From Silene conica (Eukaryota > Streptophyta > Magnoliopsida > Caryophyllales > Caryophyllaceae): a DNA stretch of 64,000 nucleotides. Made by a program: the position numbers and the translations under genes. This document shows, one piece after another, positions 32,535 to 45,920 of the stretch (the stretch's first letter is position 1; every line of letters begins with the position of its first letter). The notes beneath the pieces are model-generated. The model made no database searches. It had not been told where the DNA came from and saw only the letters and a program-made list of their open reading frames with translations. The stretch covers positions 71,289,460-71,353,459 of the forward strand of contig CM055317.2 of NCBI GenBank assembly GCA_029255685.2, in the 5' to 3' direction.

Positions 32535-35515
32535 ATGAGTACTTTTCCGTCAGAACTCAAAATGTGTCCGGCAACGCAGGGAATAAGACCACAAATCATA
32601 TTATTTGGAGATTCAATTACTCAGCAATCCTTCAGCCTTAATGGTTGGGGTTCTTCTCTTGCTGACAATTTCTCTCGCAAGGTTTATACTTTTTGCTCAA
32701 TTTCTCTTTCAAATTACTCTACTTTCCTGTTTATTAATTACTCAGACCATAAATTTCCTCATTTTATTCATTTTTTGGGATTTAATTACCTTATTTTGAT
32801 GGTTTCTTCTGATTTTAATCACATTTTTTTTTCAGGCTGATATTCTTAACCGAGGTTATGGTGGTTATACCACCAGATGGGCATTGTTTCTACTGCATCA
32901 CATTTTTCCTCTGGTAATTTTTGTGCTCCTTTTACTCTTTTTTGTAGGGTTTTTGGGATTCTCGCGTATTTAAAAGACGGCATCTTTTCATGCTATATGG
33001 TTCATTTAATGTTACGAGTATGTTGTAAACATTTGACGGTTCTAAGAAAGACTAACTCCTTGGGCCGGTTGTCTTCATATGTGACTGTTATGGAATTATG
33101 ATCTGATCTGGTCTAAAGTCGCAGACATGTTTGCCTTCTGTTGTACTTGTTGTAGTTAGTGCACTGGATGCATAGATATCCGTCACAAACTTAGCTGAGG
33201 ATAAATACAAGTCATTTGTTGTTCCCTATGCATTCTACTTTTTGTCTTATATACCCACGTGGATGATATTTGACCCGTCTATTGTAAATTGAGATGAGCA
33301 ATGTGAAAGATTTAGTTGCAATTTGCAAAGGACAAACTGATTAACTGGCTAATACAATTTTGGATTTGGCCGTTATTGAATGACATGTTGAATCAATTTG
33401 GCAAGATTTAGTTACGAAGGACAATTTGATTCATCTGTTTTGTAGGCTCGTAATTCTGAATCCTGGAGTCCTAAAGATGATAATGTCTGTTGAGGATGTG
33501 TCTGTGATCTCTTATTGAGCTGCCACTTACTTGCCTTTGTTTTTGTTTTGATAATAAGCCTTTTTTGCCTTCTTCATTGTTCGAATTTCCAAACAGGGTT
33601 CAGCGACTTCTCCAATTGGAGTTACGATTTTCTTTGGAGCTAATGATGCAGCTTTGCCTGGGAGGAATAGTGAACGACAACATGTTCCCATTGAGGAGTA
33701 CAAGGAGAATCTCAGAAAGATGGTTAATCACTTGAAGGTTGTTTTTCTTCCTCTCGAGTATCACTGACATTTTTGGCTGTCGTCTGTCTTATCGTGAAAT
33801 TTTTAGAGGATGATGGCTAGCTAGCTATAAACAGGTGTCTGATTTACAACGTTAAGGAATCTAATACTCGTTCTTCCCCATGTTTCCATATGATATTATT
33901 TACTGTCACAAAGGTTTGCTAGTATTTTAAAATTCGCAGCCCTTGGTCAGTTTGTATCGCTTTACCCGCTGATGAAGTAGGCGTTCACTGCGACACTCAA
34001 GTACTGAGGTTCACTGACTCGTCCTTGATTCTTGGTTATCTATATTCTATTCCCTTTTTTTCACTATCAAAACAACGAGCTTTGTCGACCCTTAAAAGTT
34101 TGAGGTTACAATTGGTTTGGCTTGCTCTCGACTTGCTTTTCATCTTACATTTGTCAACTTCTACTTTTGTTGGTCCAGTTGCCGTTATAATAATTACGTG
34201 TTGATATGATCGCAGGAATGCTCCCCCTCCATGGTAGTGGTGCTTATTACTCCACCTCCTATTGACGAAGAAGGCCGCATGGAATATGCAAGGTATATTA
34301 ACATTCCTCTTCGTTCGTGGAGCAATAAGTGGTTCGTCTTCTTGTCAAAAAAAAATTACGTTTTTGGGCTAATATAGTAATGATGTAATATAATATGAAG
34401 TGGCAAAGGTTGGATTTTCGGACATGAGAGATGCACCAAAAGTGAAATGCCCAAGTGATTTGGCTGCCTTTTTTTATTGCTTTGTGCTCAAAATTTGGAA
34501 GGATTGAATTTGCCGTGCTGTCCAGTAGTAGCTGCCTTACGTCGAACCTATCTTTCTTGCTAATCTTCACGAACCTATTTGCTCTGTCCTAGACTCTTTT
34601 GACTTCTGTTGATAACTGCAAAAGTGCTATCCTCCTCAGAAGAGGCGTAAATGTTGAAGGATAAATTTTTAGAATGTATTTTTCTGTGCTATGCGGGTTG
34701 TCTGGTTTCTTATGTTCTCTTCCCTACATCTTTTTTCACTGAGTTTTCAGTATCGAACTGAAGTGTTGCAGTAGATTACAGTTGTAACTGAGTGTTAATC
34801 TTAGCAACGAAAATTACGTTGTGGTAGGTCAGTATACGGTGAAAAGGCAATGACCCAACCAGAGAGGACAAATGAAACAACAGGAGAGTATGCAATGTTG
34901 TGTGTTTCATTAGCTAAAGAACTCGGTGTTCCCTACGTTAATCTTTGGTCTAAGATGCAAGAGACGGAAGGCTGGCAGAGAAAATACCTGAGGTAAGCTT
35001 TCAAAAACTCCCTACGTTTTCTGCTCGTTTAACAGTGTACCTCTCTGTCTTCATTCATCCGTTTTACGTTCATCCATTCTATGGCAAGATAAAACGCGTC
35101 AAACAATAATTATGTTTTCACACCAAGCGACCAAGTCCGTATGACTTTGTGTCGTAAAATGCATCGACTTAGTATTGCTTCACAGCAAGAAGCTTAGAGT
35201 TTTGTGAGTCATATTACTTTACTCCATATTCAAAACCTAAATAATAGCGAGTCTTTGAGACTTGCATCTCTATTGGAAATGGATAATTAGATACTCGTAA
35301 AAGCATAGTAATCGATTTTAAGTTTGAATTATCTTGCTGACAGTGACGGGTTGCACCTGACGCCAGAAGGTAATGCAGTTGTATACAGAGAAGTGCTTCA
35401 GGCATTTAACCAGGCCGGTGTTTCTGCTTCTGCCATGCCATTTGATTTCCCTCATCATTCAAAAATCGATCCCAAAAACCCTGAAAAAGCTTTCAATACA
35501 CAGTCGTCTCAATGA
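32535..35515 (+). CDS. GDSL (SGNH) esterase, isoamyl-acetate-hydrolase / CPRD49 type
   Basis: A serine hydrolase of acyl esters; the plant substrate is not known from sequence. Six plus-strand exons: 32535-32681, 32836-32913, 33597-33737, 34216-34292, 34828-34992 and 35344-35515, all GT-AG and in frame, giving 259 residues, as is usual in this family. SGNH blocks are visible: FGDSIT with nucleophile Ser27, GYGGYTTRW at about 55-63 (Gly of the oxyanion hole), FFGAND with Asn91, and DGLHLTPEGN with Asp204 and His207. No signal peptide is seen, so cytosolic. The ATG at 32535 leaves a ten-residue extension before the second Met (residue 10); either could be used. No break is seen. Introns hold MITE fragments (33175-33285). 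Confidence 0.93.
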
Positions 35516-35699
35516 TATTCACCTTTACTTTTAATTTCTTGGATCGTTTTGGTGCCATTTCCAGCAGTCGTAAACTTGTAATCTTTCACTTACGTTGAAG
35601 TAGTATTACGGCCTTAAGGTACTGCCGTACTGGCAGCAATAGAAGTGTCCAAGCTGGTTATACTACTATTCAACTGCTCGTCTTTTGCCTTACGATGAT

Positions 35700-36820
35700 T
35701 AATCAATAAGATCTGTGAAGTGTGGCTCAAAAATGTTCGTAAATCACACAGATAATTTGTTGGACCAGATAAATAAGTCACAAATATTAAGGAGCTGTCC
35801 GTATGCAATAAACAAACGTCGGGCCAAAATCGGATATTTGTTGATAGATTAAAATTGTTTTTTGGCATCGAAATCGAACATGGTAACTCCTAAATCGAAC
35901 CCGGACGCGTGACAAAAAAACTACTACAAAAAGAAACGTGACAGTACATGACCCCAAACGCCTCAACTTGAAGTGTATATTACACGGTTTTCGGGAATCT
36001 AGGGTTCCGAAATAAAAATGCCCGTAAATCATACTGACGGTTCGTTAGATCAGGTAAATAAGCCACACAAATATAAAATATTAAGGAGCATCAAAGGATA
36101 TTTGAGGGTACCCATATGCAATAAACCAAAGTCCAACCAAAATCGGATATTCGTTGAAAATGGATTAATAATTGTTATTTGGTATTGAAATCGAATAGGG
36201 TAACTCCTAAATCGAACTTGGGTGCATGAAAAAAAAATCTGTTGAAAAAGAGATGTGAGTCATTTGACCGAGCGTGTCCCCTGAACGGCTCAAATTAAAG
36301 TGTATATTACACGGTTTTCAGGATTCCAGGATCCCGGAACAAAAAATCCTCAAAAATCACACAGACAATACATCGGATAAGATAAAACAACCACACAAAC
36401 TTTAATGAGTAAAAAAGGCATTTGAGTATGCTTGTATAAGATATCAGCCTCGGGCTAAAATTGGATATTCATTGAAAATGAGATTAATACTTGTTATTTA
36501 CTTATTTGGCATTGAAATCAAATTGGGTAACTCCTAAATCAACCCAGGACGCACAACAAAGAAACTGGTATAAAAAGAAACGTGACCGAGCGAGTATGAC
36601 TCTTGGACGACTCATATTGAAGTGTATTTACATGGTTTTCGGTAATATAGGCATCCCGAAACAAAAACGTTTGTAAATCACACAGACGCTTCACTGGATC
36701 AGATAAATCGACCGTACAAATATTAAGGAGCAACAAAAGATATTTAAGGGTGCCCATGTGCGATAAACTAGTCTCGGGCCGAAATCGAATATTCTTTGAA
36801 AATGGATCAAATAAAAAAAA
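35700..36820. repeat. Satellite-like tandem array, about 320-bp unit
   Basis: Three to four degenerate units repeat. Anchors: ggtaactcctaaatc at about 35882, 36199 and 36525 (spacing about 317 and 326), and gatcagataaat-type sequence with attaaggag near 35765, 36060, 36390 and 36710. Each unit contains tatattacacggttttc and a cgggccaaaatcggat segment. It starts about 200 bases past the esterase stop codon. Confidence 0.8.
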
Positions 36821-37369
36821 ATTATGAGATGTGTCTTATAATTATACTATTTTGATGGCTCGCTGAATAGTCGGTTGACATTAATTAATGAATTTGTATC
36901 GCTATTTTTTTTGGTGGCTTGACTTCTGCCTTGACCCTGGACCTTTGTTCATCGGCTGGAATCGTTTAGGTTTGAGAATATAGTTATTTCGCTTGACTAG
37001 TCTCAACGGCGAGTGAGAGCCGGGGTGAGGTATCCTTAGTCTTCAATTACAAGCCCACCCATGAAAAGGGTTGGGGCCTTGGGGGTAATTGGAAGTTTGA
37101 TGCGGACTTAAAAATTTGAACATTGCGAACCCCAAGGAAAGGTAGCCTAGATTATTTGTATTGAGCACGAACCCAGGAGGGAGGAGGGCGATACCTTGAG
37201 GCATTTTCCACCTAAGCCAATTGTCTAGCAACTCACTAATGAGACCCATGAATGTGAATGAAATGTGTCATAATCGAGTCTTCGGCTCTATCTATTGTAA
37301 TCAAACCTTGTTCTATTACCTTCTCATTAATTAGTTTTTGATTTAGTTGCATCTTTGTTAGCTTACTTA
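36821..37369. other. Spacer with unassigned GC-richer block
   Basis: The block 37000-37260 has several open frames and words such as gggttggggccttgggggtaattgg. I recognise no product and see no terminal repeats. Confidence 0.35.
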
Positions 37370-37610
37370 GACATTGTTCTTTCTAACCTAATTGCAGCTC
37401 TTTTCGATTTTTATTGATTCTATTCCATTAAGTTTTATTTACGTTTAATCAATTACGTTCAGTTAATTTTTTCACAAAATTAACTTTTAATTAAACTAAA
37501 TTCAGTTCACCTCAGTTCCACTCAATTTAGTTCAATTAACCCCTACTCCAATTAGTTCAATTCAGTTCGTTTTAGTCGAAAAGAACAGGGTAGTCGAAAA
37601 GAACAGGGTC
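37370..37610. mobile_element. Tourist-like MITE, second copy
   Basis: Same family as 2845-3068: GACATTGTTCTTT at the left, ...gaaaagaacagggtc at the right, TTA left and TAA right. The right end carries a 17-18-base duplication of gtcgaaaagaacagggta. Confidence 0.75.
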
Positions 37611-38497
37611 TAAGTCTATTAGTCAAAACAACTCTCGCCTTTTGATCAACTTAGCTGAATATTAGAATAATTCAACTATTAGGCTCTGTTTGGTAAACAA
37701 CATATTGATCAAATTTCAACATATTTGAGAGATTTAGCATATTTGACTTACCAATATGCTATTTAGAGTGTTTGGTTAATGACATATTGAAATAATATAT
37801 TGGGGTCCAATATGCTATTTTACAATATGTTGCTCCTACCAGCATATTGGATTAGCATATTAGAAATAAAAATTTGTCTTATTTACCTTCTTAATAAAAT
37901 ATTAACATTCTTTTTATATATTTAATAAATAATTTTTTCATGTCCTTATATGTCATTTTACAAAGATTCTAGACAATCTACTAATCTAAACTGTCAATTA
38001 CCAAATACCTCTAAAATAATTCTGCTAAATAAATGGGATGTGCTTTTTCACATACGGATTTTACTCTTTCACATACGCTTTTTACCATATTACCCTTGTC
38101 ACTTTTTTTCATCACACATCACATTTGATTTTTTTCTCTACAGAGAAAAGAAAAGAGACTCGAGTGAATGCGAGAGGTATAATTAGCTCGACCATAGGGG
38201 TGAAATGCGCAAGAAGGAGATAGAAAATAGACTCTACTCGCTTGCTCGTTAACATCTTTACAGAAAGCGGGACAATTTGAATGCCAAACGAGAATCCTAG
38301 CTCATAGAATTTCTCGAAGCATCTTCTCTTTTAAGGTGAAAAGGTCAGACAATTTGGCCAGCTGGCGGCTTTCCTCGAATGTCTTCTTAGCTTCAAGTGG
38401 AATCTTAACTTCAAATTGCAAATTTGCAATATTACATTGAAATGAAATCTCAGACGAAGCGATTTAGCCTAATACATACTACAAGAATACAGAAATC

Positions 38498-41085
38498 AGG
38501 CGACTGCATTCAGTCGCCAAATACAAATTGGCGACTGAAAGTGTAACACCCCCATTTATTTAAGGGCCTGTACTAGGACTCCCTAGATAAATGAGGATGT
38601 TACCATCTCGGTTTCCCGAGGCAGTAGATACAAAGGAAAAATAAACAGTACTTTAAATTGATAAAGTTAACTCAAAGGACGAGTTTATACAACTGAATTA
38701 AAACAAACTGTCTTGATAAAACAAAAGTACAACTCATAAGTAACTACTATGGTGATCTAGACTCTAGGCAGGTCCGGATCCAAGCTTCTCTCTTCCCCTA
38801 GCTCCCATAGTCTCAACACCTGTCAATCTGCTCCCCAATAATTGGTTCATCACAGGTGATCACGAATACACAGGGTCAACCACGAGGTTGAGTAGCAAAA
38901 AACTGTAAACAAACCACACTACTATAAATAGAAAGTCGAACTTCTCCACTCCAAATCACAAGACCCATAATTCTCCACACCAATCACAGACCCTTTATCT
39001 CCGCACCAATCACAGACCCTTTTTATCAATTTCCGCATCATAAGAATATATAGTCAATATATAATATCACAACATTATTCATTCAACAAGATATATATAA
39101 TTCACAACAGTTAATGATCATGTTTCACATCATAAACGAGTGCACAGTTAATCCCCTACTTGAAACGGCAGGAAAGCAAATAAACCCAAGCTTGCTAGAA
39201 GTGTTCCACACGAAACCCGCTACCTAAACACGTACACATAACGAATTAAAACCCTTCCCGAAACCCCATAGCATCCTATACATACTATAAATAGAAACCT
39301 TCCATAAATGGAAAGTTTCCAAAAATAGAAACCCATTATAAATGGAAAGTTTCCTTAACTAGAAACTTTCCTTAACTCATTGATTTCCGACTCATAAGCT
39401 TCAATTGCACGATGACAAATTAACTTGAAATAACGAGAGACGGCTAATATTAAAATAGTAGTCATAATAATAATACTACTAAAATTATAACAATAATAAA
39501 TATAATTTTAATAATAATAATAATAGCAATAATAAGTAATAATAGTAAATAAAGATGATAAATAATAACAATAATAATAATAATAATAATAATAATGAGA
39601 AATAACAATAATAGAACATAATAACCCAACAAACCCCACGACTCCCAGCCCTAACACGACACCAACAACACCCCAAAACAGCCGCCTAAACCACCACGTA
39701 GCTCCTGCCCACCACCGACAACGACCAACCCAGACACCCACATACACCGACCACCCTGCCTACACACCACCAGGTCGTCGACTAGCACCGGCAAGATGCA
39801 CCAGACCACGAAACAGACCTGGTCCACCTCCTGTACTCTCTGGACCGTAACCACAGACCTGCCATCGACACCCCTAGACACCACCGACAACCCCTGAAAC
39901 CACCAACACCTTTCCCCTGACGCACCACCTAGACACCACGGTGGTACCACCGCGTCGACCTCCCCCGAGTCGACGGTGGTACCACCCCAAACTCCTCCCT
40001 TAAACACACGAGCAGAAAGCCTAACCCATAAAACAATTATACTTACGACCAGGGGTGACAAACACCCCTTAAACACCGACTCCGACGCACCAGAACCCCC
40101 GTGACAACCTCCCTGACACCCCTTCTCCCACCAGCAACACATAACAAAACTAACAAGATCAAAATGGCCAGACGCAACCCCTCCGACACTACTGTTAAAA
40201 CGACTAAACACAACCGAGATAAAACAATGTCAGGCGCATACCTGACTTCAGATCAGAATTAGGGGGAAACGTGAGGGTGTTTGTGGCCGTGAGAACCCCC
40301 TTTCTCCTCTGTGTGGTTGCGGCAGTAGGTTTAGGTTATCAGTTGTGTAAAAGCTAGGCCAGAAATAGGACGTTTAACCCTCTAATATGGCGGCATCAGC
40401 AGGTTATACGTGAGATGAGTGTTAGTGAGTTGTGTTAGGGTTTTAATGTGTATGGGCTGTGGTGTTTGTGCACAGAAATCGAAGCCCAACACCACCCTCT
40501 AGAGGTCCCGTGCTCGAAACCCACGAGCAACACATAATATTCAACATAACATCAAGTACTATTATATCTAAACTAACCTTATGTCAAATATAAAAATCAA
40601 CATCGTAACAACTATTTCGAGTTGTATTATAATGAAGTATTACACCAATAATATATAATATAATATGTAAAATATAAAACACGCATTCGATAACTTAATT
40701 ATCGAATATAAATAATCAAATATTATCAACACCTTAATAACCATATAAATTAATTACCGATAAAATGCGGGGTATTACAGAAAGCAATTGCCAAAATTCA
40801 GTCGCAATGCTTAGTCGCCAAAATAAAATGGGCGACTAATTTCAAACCCCAAATTTGGCGACTGAACATTCAGTCGCCAATTGTAGGTTTTGGTGACTGT
40901 AATGGTAGTCGCCAATTTGGCGACTAAAATGGGGTAGCCGCCAATTTGGCGACTGTATTTCAGTTGCCAAACTGCTTAATCAGTCGCCAATTTGCCTGGC
41001 ATTACAAAAACTTTTGATTTGGCAGCCCTGTTTTGACGACTGTCATCAGTCGCCATTTACATCGTGTCAGTCGCCAATTGTGCTG
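38498..41085. repeat. CACTA left subterminal repeat cluster
   Basis: The unit ggcgactgaaNttcagtcgcc and its variants occur at 38500-38540 and, after the solo LTR, at 40785-41085, in both orientations. They include the palindromic form cagtcgccaatttggcgactg. Such arrays bind TNPA-type protein in En/Spm, by family knowledge. Confidence 0.85.
38542..40779. mobile_element. Solo LTR A (gypsy-like), 2.24 kb
   Basis: TGTAACACCCCC at the left, GGGGTATTACA at the right, TG...CA termini, flanked by a perfect 5-bp direct repeat GAAAG (38537-38541 and 40780-40784). The 2238-bp interior has no coding domain, holds a TAA-rich microsatellite (about 39470-39600) and a GC-rich part (39630-40200). A partner of the same family is at 55124-57390. 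LTR-type ends and 5-bp TSD without internal domains mean a solo LTR; a gypsy family with long LTRs is likely. Confidence 0.88.
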
Positions 41086-41301
41086 GGTATTTCATGGTCA
41101 ATTTCCATTTTGATTGTGCCAATTCTCCATTTTAATCATGCCAATTCGCAATGACACCCTGCAAACAGAAAATTACAACCAATTTGCGCGAACCACACCA
41201 TTTAAAACACCAATTTCTCATTTATTCAAAAATGAGAAAATTATCCAACTACAAGCTAAAGTAACTAAAAATTATCCAACTACAAGCCAAGGACAAACTA
41301 A

Positions 41302-42730
41302 CTAAACTACAAATCCCATGCTGGCTTCACTACCACCACCCTTTCCATGTGGATCGTTAGGGTCATTACGTGGTTGTGGACCGGGGTTACATTGGGCGAA
41401 ATAGGTTTCCATGGCCTTCATGCGCTCCTTCATTATCAACCGAAACTTTTCGTCACGTTCTGAATTCACCCTTCTTTCATCAGCAAGTTGAGTCTGTAGT
41501 TGACTCACCAGAGCGGGCTCATATGTTTGTCGCGGCTCATATGAAGAGCTTCTTGCCGGTTGTTTGAAGAAGACACCATGAGCCTTTCCGGTGCCATAAA
41601 CATTCTCCTTCTTGTATCCCTTCACCAAATCAAACCAAATCTCATTATCTGATTTTTCGGGATGTGCCTCTTTCTCAGCCTCGTATGCTTCCTACATTAG
41701 TTAACATAAAACTCTCATTAGTTAACAAAAAACTATCATCATTAGTTAACAATTCAAAACTATCATAAGTTAAAAAAAGATCATCTTACATATAAGGCTT
41801 TGTCTTTTGGCTTAATCCAAATTCTTTCATTTTTAGCGTTCACCCTGGAATGTGTGTCAAGGAATAGTTCCGGGGCCGTCGCAAGAGGATCAGCTGGCTG
41901 ATCAGCTTGCTTCTTCTTCTTCTTCTTGATCTACACGAACAAAATTCAATGAATATTAATGACATTATTACCAATATTCAAATAAACTAAATAAATAAGT
42001 ATTACTATACATATGTGAAATCTTATACCAAAAAAAGTACTTCCAAAAATGACCGTGAACCGGCATTATGGGTAGGCTCGGCCATTCCATCCTTCTTCCC
42101 TCCCCTTTTGTTCTTCGCCTTTTGCGCCGATTGGCTTGATACTCAGGGGTTTCACGACGCTTCATATATAAGACCCTCAAACGCCTCACCTACAATGATA
42201 AATTATGTTATTAGTAAGATGTTCATCCTTTATTCAATACAAGTGATAAATAAAGCTAATTGTATAGATATACCTTCCCCTTTTAGCTATATTATAGATA
42301 AAGTCTTTGTATCTAGAGGCACCAACATCGTGGTACCTCTGACGGACAACAACCTCAATTTCAGGCGCCCAAGAAAAATTTTGCTACAAAAAAATAACAT
42401 TAAGTATTAGTTAAAAAACAACAGTTAGTAAGTATTATACTAAAATAAGTAATTAACAAAAGGATTTTGATTACCTAAAAGTTATTAAACCATGCTTCTT
42501 TTTGAGCTGCACTAGCTTCAGACCAACTAAGTGGCACAGGACCTAACAAAGATCTCACAATTTGATAGAACGTATAAGTGAGCACGATTGTATTCCTTGT
42601 CGTCCAAATATCTCGTTCCACCTTTTGATGAACAACCTTCATCATCTTAAGTTTGAAAAAACTCGGGTAAACTTGAATCAACATCTGCTTTATCAACATT
42701 CAAGTTTCTTGCTTTGGTTTCTATATGCTT
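41302..42730 (-). pseudogene. CACTA TNPA-like (Transposase_24) protein, broken
   Basis: This is the second gene of the element; such proteins bind the subterminal repeats. Fragments in order on the minus strand: a W/F-rich start near 42475-42560 (SAAQKEAWFNNF), a segment at 42270-42395 (RYHDVGASRYKDFIY), a Lys/Arg-rich part at 42035-42190 (EYQANRRKRRR), a Lys-rich start then FLDTHSRV...KPKDKALY at 41790-41930, and an exon at 41302-41692 with VKGYKKENVYGTGKAHGVFF and a coiled-coil-like helix ending SEASMGFVV. Reading frames change between parts, partly by introns and partly by probable indels. Exon borders were not resolved. Family assignment is by motif memory. Confidence 0.7.
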
Positions 42731-45211
42731 TTCAAAGTAGAGAGAACAAAAATTTGCAATCTCTTCTGTTAAATAGACATTACATATATAACCTTCTACC
42801 TTAGCTTTGTTACCAATCTTTTTCTTCACATTTATTATTAGATCAATGTTTAATAATATAAATTAGTAATTTAATATTCTAAAAATAGTTAGGACTCTTA
42901 CTATTATTACCTTTCAAATGAATACATCCATCTATATTGAACGGGTCCTCCAACTTTGGCTTCGTAGGGCAAATGGACAGGTAAATGCTCCATAGAGTTG
43001 AAAAATGAAGGGGGAAAGATCATCTCAAGCTTACATAGTATTTGTGGTATTTGATCTTCGAGACGAATCATGTCATCAACACATATTGAGGAGGAATATA
43101 AATCTCGAAAAAATTGACTAATCTCAACAATTGCATTCCACACAGTAGTTGGGATGAGATGTTTCAAAGCAACGGGTAATAATCGCTCCATGAATACATA
43201 CAATCATGACTTTTCAAGCCTTGTAACTTGAGCTTCGTGAGATCAACACATCGACGAAAATCTGAAGCATATCCATCAGGAAACTTCAAATTCCTTAACC
43301 ACTCACATAATACCTTCTTTTGAGCTTTGTCAAGAGTGTAAATGACTTTTGGCTTGTATCCATCTTTGCGAATGTGTAATTTGGGACGATCACAAAATGT
43401 CTTCATGTCTTTTCTAGTTGCAATAATATCACTTGTTTCGCCTTCAACATCCATGATCATGTCAATGAGTTGCTCGAAAAAGTTCTTCTCTATGTGCATT
43501 ACATCCAAATTGTGTCTGATTAACATAGTTTTCCAATATGGAAGGTCACAAAAAATGCTTCTTTAATACCAATCATTCTTCTTCTTTTTCAGCTCTTTAA
43601 ACTCTTCTTCGGTACCATCAATAGAAGATGGCAAATCACGTACCAACTCCCACACCGCATCACCCGGAAGATGATCCGAAGCATCATCAAGTACTTGTTT
43701 ACCTTTTTTGAAAGCTTCTTTGTTGCTCCTAAGAAGATTACTTTCTGGTAATAATAAGCATCTATGACAATCAAACAAACTCATTTTCTTGCAATTTGGA
43801 AGCTAAAAAGCTTTACTTTCACCCATGCAATGAGGACATGCTTTTTGTCCCGCAGTAGACCAACCAGATAACATACCATATGCGGGAAAATCGTTTATTG
43901 TCCATAAAAGTGAAGCTTTACGTTGAAAATTTTGCTTTCTTGAAACGTCCTATGTTTCCACCCCAACTTCCCACAATTGTCTCAATTCTTCCACTAATGG
44001 TTGTAAATAAACATCCAAATGGCCTTTCGGATTTTTAGGCCCGGGAATAATGAGAGACAAGAAAATAAATTCTCTTTTCATACATAACCAAGGCGGTAAG
44101 TTGTATGGTGTGACCATTACGGGCCAACAAGAGTAATTCTTACCAAATTGGGTAAAAGGACTAAATCCATCCGTACACAAGCCAAGTCGCACATTCCGGG
44201 GTTCCTCGGCAAATTCAGGATAGATCTGATCAAATCGTTTCCATTCTTCCTCGTCACTTGGATGACACATCTTCCCCGGAGTACGCGGATTTTCTTTGTG
44301 CCATGTCATTTGTTCGACAATTTTTTTGGTAAAATAAATTCTTTGAAGTCTTGGGGAAAGAGGAAGGTAAATTAATTGATTTTCTGCTATTGGTTTCTTA
44401 CACTTTTGACCCCTTCTATTACTCTTGTTGCCTTTTTTCGCTTTCAAAACAACATCCCCATCACTTGTCTGAAATCTATCCCTTCCACATTTTTTGCACT
44501 TGTCAAGTAACGCATCATCTTTCCAAAAGAGCATACATCCTTCGGGACATGCATCAATCTTTTGATGCGGTAACTGATGACCTTTAACTACTTTTTTGGT
44601 GTTGTAGAAACTTCGAGTCACGACGTTATCTTCGGGGATAGCATCCTCAAGCAAAGAAGCAATACCATCAACGACATTAAATGACATATTATGCTCACAA
44701 TTCAAGGTTACTATCCTAGAGGCGGCTTGTAATAATGCATTCTGTTCCCTTCGTATAAAGGTTGTTCCGCAGCTTTTAACATGTCAAAAAAAGCCTTTGC
44801 TTGGGGATTTGGAGGTTGTTCTTCATTTATAGCTCGACAGTCGTCATTATTGAGAACATTAAACTCCAAGGCATCAACAATCATATCTCTATATGGGCTC
44901 TCATCAAGTTGTTGGATGTGAGGTTGTTCGTGAATTGGAGAATATACTTTCCAATGAGAAATCCAATTATAATAATTTGGACAAAACCCGTTTGTATAGA
45001 GATGTTCTTGTACCTCAATGACAGAAATGTATTTCATGTTTTTACATTTGTTACAAGGACACCTAAGTTTATTTTCTACCAAGTTATATTCATCTTGTTG
45101 CTTAGCAAATTCAATAAACTCGACAACACCCTCTATAAACCTAGCATTAGGACGTTTCTTCTTAATACCAACCCTTCCATCGTACATCCATGAACGTTCC
45201 AATCTCTTCAT
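42731..45211 (-). pseudogene. CACTA TNP2-like transposase, broken
   Basis: The catalytic gene of the element. It begins MKRLERSWMYDG with the transposase-associated domain (CPCNKCKN, residues about 50-58; 44711-45211). The TNP2 core follows at 43810-44705: CPEGCMLFW, CKKCGRDRF, SPRLQRIY, LCTDGFSPF with the first acidic residue of the DDE set, WTINDFPAYGMLSGW and CPHC. The downstream part at 43164-43560 has HNLDVMHIEKNFFEQL, typical of TNP2. A DUF4218-like part (LIPTTVWNAIVEISQFFRDLYS, 42907-43203) ends it. A stop codon near 43800 and several frame changes (around 43560, 43200 and 43950) show decay; I did not separate introns from indels. Confidence 0.8.
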
Positions 45212-45582
45212 TCTAATCTAAACAAAAATCTATAAACAAAATAATTTTCAACAACCTCAATCATAGGATAATAACAACTTATCAAAAATCCCCATTTTTT
45301 ATAAATCATAACCCCTAAGTTGCCATAATTAAGTAACAATTACAAGCATAACAACATTAATAAGACAAACAACATCGTCTTAATCAACATAATACAACTT
45401 AATTAACTACAACTTATCAAAAATTCTCAATTTTACACGCTAACTTATCAAAAATCCCAAATTTTACACACTACCTTATCAAAAATCCCCAATTTTTATA
45501 AACCCTAACCCATAATTTAACATAATTAAGTAACAATTACAAGCATAACAACATTAATAAGGCAAACAACATTAATCATATA
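45212..45582. other. CACTA 5' internal spacer
   Basis: Repeats of aacttatcaaaaat(c/t)cccaatttt occur several times (about 45277, 45414, 45447 and 45475), and cataacaacattaataa recurs. This is likely the leader of the TNP2 gene. Confidence 0.5.
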
Positions 45583-45822
45583 CTCCCTCCATTCATATCC
45601 ACTTTGCACCTATTCCATTTCGATCCATTCGAATCCACTTTGCACCTTTTCTTATTTGGTTGTACTTTTAATACTATAATACTATAAAAACACTATTAAG
45701 GCCCACTTTTTCAACACAATACTACACTTTACACCTATTTGTTGTACTTTTATTAATATTTTAACGATGCGTAAAAATCCGTGCATAAAGCAAATGTACC
45801 AAGTGGAAATGAATGGAGGGAG
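45583..45822. mobile_element. Stowaway MITE inside CACTA
   Basis: CTCCCTCCATTCATATCCACTT at the left and its complement at the right (aagtggaaatgaatggagggag), flanked by TA (45581-45582 and 45823-45824); 240 bp. Confidence 0.9.
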
Positions 45823-45920
45823 TAAACCCTAACCCCCAATTTCATATAAACCATAACCCCCAATTTATCTAATTAACATCCTAATTGGCTACTATAACTT
45901 AATTAACTACAACCTAAAAG

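Noticed and set aside
39651..40211. Long minus-strand open frame in solo LTR A
   Set aside because: Low-complexity Gly/Val/Trp-rich product from GC-rich LTR DNA; not kept in solo LTR B.
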